A DNA stretch of 64,000 nucleotides, taken from positions 248,001 through 312,000 of the forward strand of contig NZ_FNIT01000003.1 of the NCBI RefSeq assembly GCF_900104035.1, written 5' to 3'. Each line of letters begins with the position of its first letter. The first letter of the stretch is position 1. Shown here one piece after another: positions 45,943 through 53,658 of this stretch. This DNA is from Aureimonas jatrophae (GTDB lineage: Bacteria > Pseudomonadota > Alphaproteobacteria > Rhizobiales > Rhizobiaceae). Below the pieces are notes generated by a model, which saw only the letters and a list, made by a program, of their open reading frames with translations, was not told where the DNA came from and ran no database searches. The position numbers were made by a program, and so were the translations under genes.

Positions 45943-47739
45943 TCAGAACGCGTCCGCGTTCATCGTCATCATGGAGTCCGCCCCGGATGAAATCCTGGCG
46001 AGATGGGCTGCGGTCTCCGGCATCAGTCGATCCATAAAGAACCGCGCGGTTGCGAGCTTGTTCTCGTAGAATGCCGAATGGCCGTTCGCGCCGTGCGACA
46101 GCTTCTCCTGCGCCACCTTGACCATGCGTCCCCACATGTAGCCAAGGGCGACAAGTCCGAAGAGGTGCATGTAGTCGGTCGACGCCGCGCCGGCGTTGTC
46201 GGGCTTCGCCATGGCGTTCTGCATCAACCACATCGTTGCGGCTTGCAGGTCGTTGAGGCCCTTCTTCAGCGGCTTCGTCAGAGGAGCCATGGTCTCGTCG
46301 TGGCGGTTCTCCTCGCAGAACGTGCCGACTTCTTTGAAGAACGCCTGCAGTGCGCGGCCGCCGTTCTGTGCGAGCTTGCGGCCGACGAGATCGAGGGCCT
46401 GAATGCCGTTCGCGCCCTCGTAGATCTGTGCGATGCGCGCGTCGCGTACGAACTGCTCCATGCCCCATTCGCGCACGTAGCCATGGCCGCCAAAGATCTG
46501 CTGCGCGAGTACGGCGTTGTCGAAACCCTTGTCGGTCAGGACGCCCTTGATGACGGGTGTCATCAGACCCATCCAGTCGTCGGCAGCCTCGCGCTCTTTC
46601 TCGTCGCTGGCCAGATGCGACAGGTCACCACGAAGCGCTGTCCAGAGCACAAGCGCGCGTCCCGCCTCGTTGATTGCCCGCATCGTCATGAGCATGCGCC
46701 GCACATCGGGATGCACGATGATCGGATCGGCCGCCTTGTCCGGCGCCTTCGCGCCGGCAAGAGAGCGACCTTGCACGCGTTCACGAGCGTAGACTACCGC
46801 GTTCTGATAGGCGATCTCCGAGATGGCCAAGCCCTGAATGCCAACTCCTAGCCGTGCCTCGTTCATCATCGTGAACATTGCGCGCAGGCCCTTGTCGGCT
46901 TCGCCGATTAGGTAGCCCGTCGCTTCGTCATAGTTCATGACGCAGGTTGCGTTGCCGTGGATGCCCATCTTCTCTTCGATCGAACCACAGGTGACGCCGT
47001 TGCGAGCACCCGCGGACCCGTCCTCGTTCACGATGAACTTCGGTACGATGAACAACGAGATGCCCTTCGTCCCAGCCGGCGCGCCGTCGATGCGCGCGAG
47101 CACGAGGTGGATGATGTTCTCAGCCATGTCGTGCTCGCCGGCCGAGATGAAGATCTTCTGGCCGGAGATCGCATAGCTGCCGCCGGGCTTGGGCGTCGCT
47201 CGGGTGCGAAGGAGACCAAGATCCGTGCCGCAATGCGGCTCGGTCAGGTTCATGGTCCCGGTCCAGGTGCCCTCGATCATCTTCGGCAGGTAGCGAGCCT
47301 TCTGAGCCACGTCGCCATGCGTCTCGATCGCCGCGATCGCACCGCGCGTCAGTCCGGGATACATGGAGAGCGCCATGTTCGCCGACGACAGGAACTCGTT
47401 GACGACAGCCGACAGCGTATGGGGAAGCCCTTGGCCACCATACTCCGGGTCCGTCGAGATCGTACCCCAACCATTATCCCGAAACTGAGCATAGGCTTCC
47501 TTGAAGCCCTTCGGCGTGCGTACCGAACCATCTGCGGCGCGATGGCAACCTTCGGCGTCGCCCGACTGATTCAGGGGAAAGAAGACCTCGGTCGCGAACC
47601 GTCCGGCTTCTCCAATGATCGCTTCGACGACGTCCGGAGAAGCGTCCGAAAATCGGGGGAGATTGTTGTAGCGATCGATTCCCAAAAGCTCGTTCAGGAC
47701 GAAGAGCGTATCGGCGACAGGGGCCTGATAGGTCGGCAT
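45943..47739 (-). CDS. Acyl-CoA dehydrogenase (long form)
   Basis: A 598-aa FAD enzyme for the first step of beta-oxidation. An N-terminal DUF-type helix (TYQAPVADTLFVLNELLGID) marks the long AcdH group. FAD and substrate motifs include NLTEPHCGTDLGLLRTRA, and the active-site Glu is in RDARIAQIYEGANGIQALDLVGRKL. A C-terminal extension of about 120 residues follows, as usual in this group. ATG 47739 follows GGGAG. First gene of the beta-oxidation cluster. Confidence 0.95.
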   Translation of the reverse strand: MPTYQAPVADTLFVLNELLGIDRYNNLPRFSDASPDVVEAIIGEAGRFATEVFFPLNQSGDAEGCHRAADGSVRTPKGFKEAYAQFRDNGWGTISTDPEYGGQGLPHTLSAVVNEFLSSANMALSMYPGLTRGAIAAIETHGDVAQKARYLPKMIEGTWTGTMNLTEPHCGTDLGLLRTRATPKPGGSYAISGQKIFISAGEHDMAENIIHLVLARIDGAPAGTKGISLFIVPKFIVNEDGSAGARNGVTCGSIEEKMGIHGNATCVMNYDEATGYLIGEADKGLRAMFTMMNEARLGVGIQGLAISEIAYQNAVVYARERVQGRSLAGAKAPDKAADPIIVHPDVRRMLMTMRAINEAGRALVLWTALRGDLSHLASDEKEREAADDWMGLMTPVIKGVLTDKGFDNAVLAQQIFGGHGYVREWGMEQFVRDARIAQIYEGANGIQALDLVGRKLAQNGGRALQAFFKEVGTFCEENRHDETMAPLTKPLKKGLNDLQAATMWLMQNAMAKPDNAGAASTDYMHLFGLVALGYMWGRMVKVAQEKLSHGANGHSAFYENKLATARFFMDRLMPETAAHLARISSGADSMMTMNADAF

Positions 47740-47927
47740 CTCGCTACTCCCAGACTTTGACGTTTGCGTAAACGTAAGATGGCAATCCATACCGCGCAGG
47801 CGTGCCTGCGGCAAGCGGGATGAGCCGTCGGTTCGGCACGAGAGGCTTTCGGAGCGCGACGGCTTGCCCTAACGCTGACGCCAATGGCCACTCGGTCTTC
47901 GCCCAGCCTTCAGGAAAGGTCTCCCCG

Positions 47928-49751
47928 ATGTTTCAGAGTTTCGAGGATGCGTCGGAGGGTCACGAAAGTGCTGGGCGCATCGCGCGTTTGCGCGAGGCCC
48001 TGGGCACGGACGGGCTCGACGGCTTCATCGTACCTCGTGCCGATGAGCATCAGGGCGAGTACATCCCGCCATCGGCGGCCCGGCTGGCTTGGCTGACCGG
48101 CTTCACAGGATCCGCGGGCAACGCGTTGATCCTGCAGGAAACTGCGGTCCTCTTCACGGACGGGCGCTACACGGTTCAGGTTCGCGCACAAAGCGATGGT
48201 TCGGTCTTCGAGTTCGTGAACTCGGTCGAGATGTCGCTGTCCGACTACCTTGCGGAACACGGCGCCGGACTGAAGATCGGAATCGACCCGTGGCTCCACA
48301 CGATGGGCGAGGTCGGCAGGTTGCGTGCCGTGCTCGGGAAGGTTGGCGGAGAGCTCATACTTCTCTCGACCAATCCGATCGATCGGCTCTGGCAAGACCG
48401 TCCGCTTCCGCCTATCGGACAGGTCACACTTCACCCGACGCTGCATGCCGGTCTGCCAGTGGGCGACAAGATCGAAATCCTGCGAAACAAACTTGCATCC
48501 GCCGGGGCCGATGCCGTTCTGCTGACGGATCCGTCGTCGATGGCGTGGGCGTTCAACATCCGCGGCTCGGATGTACCCCATACGCCTCTGCCGCTCGGCT
48601 TCGCCCTCGTTCCCGCATCCGGCAATGCAGTGGTCTTCCTCGATGAGCGCAAGATCAGTGCTGCAGTCCGTGGAGCCCTCGCTGACCACATCGAATTCGC
48701 CCCGCCGACCAGCCTTGAGGCGCGTCTCGGTGAACTGGCGACCGGGACGCGGTTTCTGCTGGACCCGAACCTTGCCGCACAACACCTGGCTGATGTCATC
48801 CGAAAGGCGGGTGGAACGATCGTTGAGGGCGAAGATCCGGCGCGATTACCGCGTGCGATCAAGAATGAAACGGAACTCGACGGAGCCCGGCGGGCCCATC
48901 TGCGCGACGCGGTCGCGATGGTCACTTTCCTCGCCTGGATGGACGCGCAACCGCATGGCTCGCTGACCGAGATCGATGCAGCCATGCGTCTTGAAGCCAT
49001 TCGGGCGGAGACGGGTGAGCGGGATGGTATGCCTCTACGAGACATATCCTTCGACACGATCTCGGCCGCCGGTCCGAATGCGGCCCTGCCACACTACCGG
49101 GTCAACGCGTCATCGAACCGAAGCATCGAAGGGGGCGAACTCTTCCTGGTCGACTCGGGTGGGCAGTACGAGGATGGAACCACCGATATCACACGGACAA
49201 TCGCAGTCGGCACGCCGTCCGATGCGATGAGAAAGCATTTTACCCTCGTCCTGAAGGGAGTGATCGCGGTCAGTCGCGCTCGCTTCCCTGTCGGAACGCG
49301 GGGCATGGATCTCGATCCACTGGCGCGTTTCGCACTCTGGCAAAACGGTTGCGACTACGCTCATGGCACCGGACACGGTGTCGGGTCTTTCCTCGCCGTA
49401 CACGAGGGACCACAGTCCATCTCACGACGTGGCACGGCAGTTTTGGAGCCGGGCATGATCGTATCGAACGAACCGGGTTACTACCGCGAGGGCAGCTACG
49501 GCATTCGAACGGAGAATCTGCTTGTCGTCACTCAGGCCGAGGACGTATCGGGCGGCGATCTCCCGATGCATCGGTTTGAGACGCTCACCTTCGTACCGAT
49601 CGACAACCGCCTTGTTGCGCGAAGTCTGTTGAACCCGGATGAGATAGCTTGGCTAGATGCGTATCACCGCGACGTCCGCGAGCGTCTCATCGCCAGGCTG
49701 ACCGCGGGGGCGAGGGAATGGCTGGAGAACGCGACGCGTCCGATTGGGTAA
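47928..49751 (+). CDS. Xaa-Pro aminopeptidase (M24B, aminopeptidase P family)
   Basis: A 607-aa two-metal peptidase that removes N-terminal residues before proline. It has two creatinase-like N-terminal domains (from FIVPRADEHQGEYIP) and an M24 domain with metal ligands Asp in FLVDSGGQY and GTTDITRTI, His in HGTGHGVGSFLAVHEGP, Glu in VSNEPGYY and Glu in GIRTENL. The long three-domain form is typical of alphaproteobacteria. ATG 47928 follows AGGAAAGG. Divergent from the acyl-CoA dehydrogenase gene. Confidence 0.94.
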   Translation: MFQSFEDASEGHESAGRIARLREALGTDGLDGFIVPRADEHQGEYIPPSAARLAWLTGFTGSAGNALILQETAVLFTDGRYTVQVRAQSDGSVFEFVNSVEMSLSDYLAEHGAGLKIGIDPWLHTMGEVGRLRAVLGKVGGELILLSTNPIDRLWQDRPLPPIGQVTLHPTLHAGLPVGDKIEILRNKLASAGADAVLLTDPSSMAWAFNIRGSDVPHTPLPLGFALVPASGNAVVFLDERKISAAVRGALADHIEFAPPTSLEARLGELATGTRFLLDPNLAAQHLADVIRKAGGTIVEGEDPARLPRAIKNETELDGARRAHLRDAVAMVTFLAWMDAQPHGSLTEIDAAMRLEAIRAETGERDGMPLRDISFDTISAAGPNAALPHYRVNASSNRSIEGGELFLVDSGGQYEDGTTDITRTIAVGTPSDAMRKHFTLVLKGVIAVSRARFPVGTRGMDLDPLARFALWQNGCDYAHGTGHGVGSFLAVHEGPQSISRRGTAVLEPGMIVSNEPGYYREGSYGIRTENLLVVTQAEDVSGGDLPMHRFETLTFVPIDNRLVARSLLNPDEIAWLDAYHRDVRERLIARLTAGAREWLENATRPIG

Positions 49752-49757
49752 GCGAAC

Positions 49758-50189
49758 CTAGCGGCAGATCCGACGCACGCCGCGCGTTGTGACATACGTC
49801 CCGGTCGCTGCATCATAGGACCTGAACCGAGCGGCGCAACGAGGACTTGGGATTGCACCTTGCTCTGCCGCACCAAGAGCGGCGTCGGTGTCGAAGGCAA
49901 GAATCGCACCTGCTCTAACCGCCGGATCGGGACGATAGAAACCTGGGATCGGCGGAGCAGGTTCCGCATAGTAGAGCGGCCCGGCAACGTCGGGTCCGGC
50001 AAAGGGACCGGGCGTGCGCTGGAACACCGGTCCGCGGACGCGGCTCGGAACGATGGGTACCGGACCCGACGGGGCGAATACCGCTCGGCCGTACGGGTCG
50101 ATGCCGATGAATTCCCCAGCCAGAGCCGACTGAGAGGCCAATAGCCCAACAGTGAGAGCGGCTAGTACCCGTCCGGTTCGAGGTATCAT
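49758..50189 (-). CDS. Exported BA14K-like protein
   Basis: A 143-aa exported protein. The signal peptide ends near SALAGE (about residue 24), followed by a Pro-rich region and a C-terminal motif CAARFRSYDAATGTYVTTRG ending in RRICR, the BA14K-type two-cysteine module (CxARYRSYDxxxGTYxxxxGxxxxC). BA14K of Brucella is an immunoreactive lectin-like protein. Shares this C-terminus with the next gene upstream, so the two look like diverged tandem copies. Confidence 0.75.
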   Translation of the reverse strand: MIPRTGRVLAALTVGLLASQSALAGEFIGIDPYGRAVFAPSGPVPIVPSRVRGPVFQRTPGPFAGPDVAGPLYYAEPAPPIPGFYRPDPAVRAGAILAFDTDAALGAAEQGAIPSPRCAARFRSYDAATGTYVTTRGVRRICR

Positions 50190-50254
50190 GGTCACGACTC
50201 CCGTTGGCCTATGGCGCGGTAAGCGGCCGTCCGGCGAGTCGGTTCCCGTTATGG

Positions 50255-50287
50255 AAAAAGCCACGCATCGTTCGCGACGCGTGGCTT
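50255..50287 (-). terminator. Rho-independent terminator of the BA14K gene
   Basis: Perfect 9-bp stem AAGCCACGC (50258-50266) / GCGTGGCTT (50279-50287) with a 12-base loop; on the minus strand it ends in five T residues (50259-50255). Confidence 0.85.
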
Positions 50288-50309
50288 ATCAATCAGCTAC
50301 CAGCGGCGT

Positions 50310-50813
50310 TTAGCGGCAGAGCTGGCGCGGCCCGTTGTAAGGCTGGAAGGTGCCGCTGCGAGCATCAAACGAGCGGTAGCGAGCGGAACAGTAGTTGTAC
50401 CATTCCCGCGTCCACGGCCTCGGTCCGTACGCTGGCGCGGCGGCATAGCGCGGGGCACCGTAGTAACGCGGCTGAGCGGCACTGGCGATCGCCGCGCCGA
50501 CGCCAAGACCGACGATCGCACCTGCTATGGCCGGACCTGCCGAACCGCGGTGGCGCCGATAGTATCCATCCCGGTGATAGCCCCTAGGGCCGCCATAATA
50601 GCCGCGAGGGCCACCATAGTAGCCACCCCGATGGCCGCGCCAGTAGCGTGGACCGCCGCCGTAGTATCCGCCACGGTGACCACGGTAGAAGGGATCTGCG
50701 TGTGCGGCACTGATACCAACCAACGGTACCTGGTTCGGCACGGCAGCCGGAAGCATTGTGAGGGCGAGGGCACCGGCGAGCACCTTCGCACCGATCAGTT
50801 TGGCGAGTTTCAT
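50310..50813 (-). CDS. BA14K family protein, Gly/Tyr-rich
   Basis: A 167-aa exported protein: signal peptide ending about AHAD (residue 40), then Gly/Tyr/Arg-rich repeats (GHRGGYYGGGPRYWRGHR, PRGYYGGPRGYHR) to about 95, a short hydrophobic Gly/Ala stretch (AGPAIAGAIVGLGVGAAIASAA) and the BA14K module CSARYRSFDARSGTFQPYNG ending RQLCR. ATG 50813 follows GGAGAATT. Probably a cell-envelope surface protein; own terminator downstream. Confidence 0.87.
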   Translation of the reverse strand: MKLAKLIGAKVLAGALALTMLPAAVPNQVPLVGISAAHADPFYRGHRGGYYGGGPRYWRGHRGGYYGGPRGYYGGPRGYHRDGYYRRHRGSAGPAIAGAIVGLGVGAAIASAAQPRYYGAPRYAAAPAYGPRPWTREWYNYCSARYRSFDARSGTFQPYNGPRQLCR

Positions 50814-51050
50814 CGCAATTCTCCGAATGTGACCCTTCGTTACCAAACCGACGCTCGACTGAACGGTTCCTGAACGTTCCATCCTCACGACGACGTGATG
50901 CTGGATCGCGATATCTGCGGACTGCCATGTCACCCAAAGGATGCGCTCTGCAAAACTTTCTTAAAAATCCATAAAGGTCGTTGCAGCGACGCGGGCGAAC
51001 CGCCAAACACAAAGCTTGCGCAGAGTGGTTTGCCGGAGGAACCCGACCCG

Positions 51051-52559
51051 ATGAATTCCCCGTTGTCGTTCCTGTTCAGGCGCGAGGGTCGGACGACCGA
51101 CAAGGGCGAGCCTGCCCGACGCGTACTGCCCTCGATCGGCGACGATCCGAACCGAGAGGAAACGCGCGTACGCTTTCAACCGCAGATCCCCCCGCTCGAC
51201 GGGATCGGCCAGCGCAACGAGATGCTCAAGGTCCGCATCGGCGAGATGTCCGAGCGCTTGGGCGAACTGCGCACGCTGACGGACGACTTCTCGGCGCTGA
51301 TCAACCCCATCGAGGCGATTGCCGAGGAACTGCCGAAAGCGCAGGCACGGATCCTCGAACTGGAAGCCATCCTTTCTCAGGAGATGGAGGGCAATCAGTC
51401 GCTGCGGCGTGAAGTCGACAGTTTGCTCGGTCGATATTCGGCAGCCTCGAGCGACCTGGCGACAGCGGTCGCGCGGGTCGGCCGGCTCGAAACGTCGGCA
51501 CGCGAACAGGAGGCGGCGTTCGAGGAGCAACGCCTTCTTCTGCGAGAGAAGACGACTCACGCCAATGCGCTCGAACGCCAGCTCCTGGCGGAAGCGGAGC
51601 ATAACCAGTCGCTGAACCTCGAGGTCAAGACGCTACGGGCGGAGGCGACCGTCGCCGAGCAGGCCCTCTTGGATGCCGAACGCATGTTGGGCGAGGAGAC
51701 CGAACAGCGGCATTTGGCCGAGCAGGAAGGGCGCCGACTTCAGAGCCTGACGGAAGACCAAGCCGCCGAGATCCTGCAGTTGACCGCGCGCGTGGAAGAG
51801 TTCGAGCAACTTGCGGACGCCCACTTGCAGCAGGTGCGGCATCTGCAGGCCCAGCTCGCTGTGGAGCAGGCTGCGCGACAGAAGCAGGCCGCCCAACATG
51901 AAAACGATCTGACGGCACTCAAGACGGAACGGTCGGGTGCAAACCTCAAACTCGAGTCGTTGACGGCAAGATTAGCCGCGACCGATCAAATTCTCGGCCA
52001 GGTGCGCCATCAGCTCCGCGAGCGTGAGGAAGCCTTCCGAGCGAGCGAACGGGCCAGCAAGGAAGCCATCGCAGAGAAGGCGAGCTTCGAACGCCGTCAC
52101 GACGGCATACGCAACGATCTGACGCGGGTAACCGCACAACTCGGCGAGAGCCAGAAGGCGCGAGCCGAGCTGGAAGCGCGCTGCGATATGCTGATTAAAG
52201 CCCTCGCTGCCAAGGACTCGCAGCTGGAGGGCGTCACCACGCGGGCCAACAATCTTTCGGAACGGGTCGAAGCGCTCACGCAGCGATTCGAGAAGGATCG
52301 CTTGGCGTTGGAGGCGACCAACCGCCGTCTGATCGAGGAGTTGCAGAACGAGAAGGCCGAGCGCACTCTGGCGCAAGGTGCTCTCGATATTGCTCGTGAG
52401 AGCCGTACGGCGTTGCAACGCCAGAACGAGAACCTGAAGCGTGCGACGCGGGGACGGTCGGTCGAGGGACTCGGGATGGACGTCGGTTCGGAGGCGTCCC
52501 GCTACGAGGAACGACCTTCGAACGTTCGTCCTTTCTCGACGCCGGATCGTGAGGACTAA
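51051..52559 (+). CDS. Long coiled-coil protein, possibly crescentin-like
   Basis: A 502-aa protein that is almost entirely coiled coil from about residue 55 to 475, Glu/Gln/Ala/Arg-rich and without cysteine-rich, membrane or enzymatic motifs except one Cys in ARCDMLIKAL. The head (about 50 residues, FLFRREGRTTDKGEPARRV) is basic and the tail (RYEERPSNVRPFSTPDRED) unstructured, a head-rod-tail plan like intermediate-filament-like proteins such as crescentin. The ATG follows CCGGAGGAA. It leads a three-gene operon of coiled-coil proteins. Function unknown; the cytoskeletal idea is inference. Confidence 0.75.
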   Translation: MNSPLSFLFRREGRTTDKGEPARRVLPSIGDDPNREETRVRFQPQIPPLDGIGQRNEMLKVRIGEMSERLGELRTLTDDFSALINPIEAIAEELPKAQARILELEAILSQEMEGNQSLRREVDSLLGRYSAASSDLATAVARVGRLETSAREQEAAFEEQRLLLREKTTHANALERQLLAEAEHNQSLNLEVKTLRAEATVAEQALLDAERMLGEETEQRHLAEQEGRRLQSLTEDQAAEILQLTARVEEFEQLADAHLQQVRHLQAQLAVEQAARQKQAAQHENDLTALKTERSGANLKLESLTARLAATDQILGQVRHQLREREEAFRASERASKEAIAEKASFERRHDGIRNDLTRVTAQLGESQKARAELEARCDMLIKALAAKDSQLEGVTTRANNLSERVEALTQRFEKDRLALEATNRRLIEELQNEKAERTLAQGALDIARESRTALQRQNENLKRATRGRSVEGLGMDVGSEASRYEERPSNVRPFSTPDRED

Positions 52560-52564
52560 AAGCG

Positions 52565-53077
52565 ATGGCCGCCTTTCGGAATGGGAATGAGGAGTCGGAC
52601 GGCATGGTGAACGCGGCAAACGAGGACTTGGGCCTGAACTTGCGTCAGAGCGTATCGGACCCGGTCGGTAGTGCGCGACCCGAACCGAACTTCTCGCTCG
52701 TGTCGAACGAGGAGCGGGACGCGGTCTCGAAGCGCGACTGGTCGGCGGCGCTGGATTTGGTGCGCGAGGCCAGCGAAGCCATTCGGATTCGCGATGAGCG
52801 CGCGACCGAGATGGAGATCGAGCATCGACTCGACGCCGAGCGCGCCAGCGACGAGATCCGTACATTGCAGGAGCAGATCGAGGAAACGGAACTGCGACTG
52901 GCCGAGACGGAGGGACGGCTCCGGGTCGCCGAAGCACGAGCGGCCGAGGCGGAGGCGTGGCTCGCCCGTATGCACGATGCGATCGTCACGAGCTTCAGTC
53001 GCGTCGTCTCGAGTGACGATGCCGACGAGGCTGAATTGCGCGCGGCATTCGCCAATAGCTTGGGCGAGACGAGATGA
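52565..53077 (+). CDS. Small coiled-coil protein, second of the trio
   Basis: A 170-aa protein with a disordered head (1-55) and a coiled coil from about 65 to 140 rich in RAAEAEAWLARMH-type repeats. Starts five bases after the first coiled-coil gene (an alternative ATG is at 52604 with GAGGAG before it). Its C-terminal part resembles that of the next gene, so the two may be paralogues. No known function. Confidence 0.7.
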   Translation: MAAFRNGNEESDGMVNAANEDLGLNLRQSVSDPVGSARPEPNFSLVSNEERDAVSKRDWSAALDLVREASEAIRIRDERATEMEIEHRLDAERASDEIRTLQEQIEETELRLAETEGRLRVAEARAAEAEAWLARMHDAIVTSFSRVVSSDDADEAELRAAFANSLGETR

Positions 53078-53637
53078 GCGCCGTTCTCCAGCATTCCGCA
53101 GATGTCCTGCCGATCGATCCGGAGGGAGCGCCGGATCGAAGCGGAGCGCAGCCGAAGACGTCCGATATGGACGGAATCATCGGCAGCGAGATGATGCGCT
53201 CGCTGGAGGACTCGGTGAAGTCGATGGTGGAGAAGGAGGTTGCGGGGAGCGCGCTGGCGTTGTCGTTGCCGCACATTGCCACCAATGCCAGCGACTGGAA
53301 CACGACGCTTTCCATGGTCGAGCGGGCGGCGGCTACGATCCGCACCTACGAGAAGCGCTACGTTCAACTCGAGAAGCAAAGTCGCTCTCTAGCCGATCGC
53401 GCTGCCGAAGATCATCACAGGATGCAGACCCATCTGCGCTCGCTGGAGGAGCGCCTCAAACAGGCCGAAGCTCGCGCAATCAAGGCCGAGACCGCCGCGC
53501 GAGACGCCGAATACGAAGAATGGGAAGCTGAGACGCGCGCCAAGAAGGCGGAACAGCGCGCGGCCGAGGCAGAGGCGCGGGCAACCCAGGCAGAAGCGTA
53601 TCTACGACGCGTTCACGAGCTGTTGTCGGGCGTCTGA
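53074..53637 (+). CDS. Small coiled-coil protein, third of the trio
   Basis: A 187-aa protein. After a short head comes a conserved-looking segment (MDGIIGSEMMRSLEDSVKSM and NASDWNTTLSMVERAAATIRTYEKRY), then a coiled coil to the end with Ala/Glu/Arg heptads closing AEAYLRRVHELLSGV. The ATG overlaps the previous stop by 4 bases (ATGA), showing translational coupling. Shares the AEAxLxRxH tail with the preceding gene. Confidence 0.7.
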   Translation: MSAVLQHSADVLPIDPEGAPDRSGAQPKTSDMDGIIGSEMMRSLEDSVKSMVEKEVAGSALALSLPHIATNASDWNTTLSMVERAAATIRTYEKRYVQLEKQSRSLADRAAEDHHRMQTHLRSLEERLKQAEARAIKAETAARDAEYEEWEAETRAKKAEQRAAEAEARATQAEAYLRRVHELLSGV

Positions 53638-53658
53638 GGCCGCCCTGCAGGCGCACCT

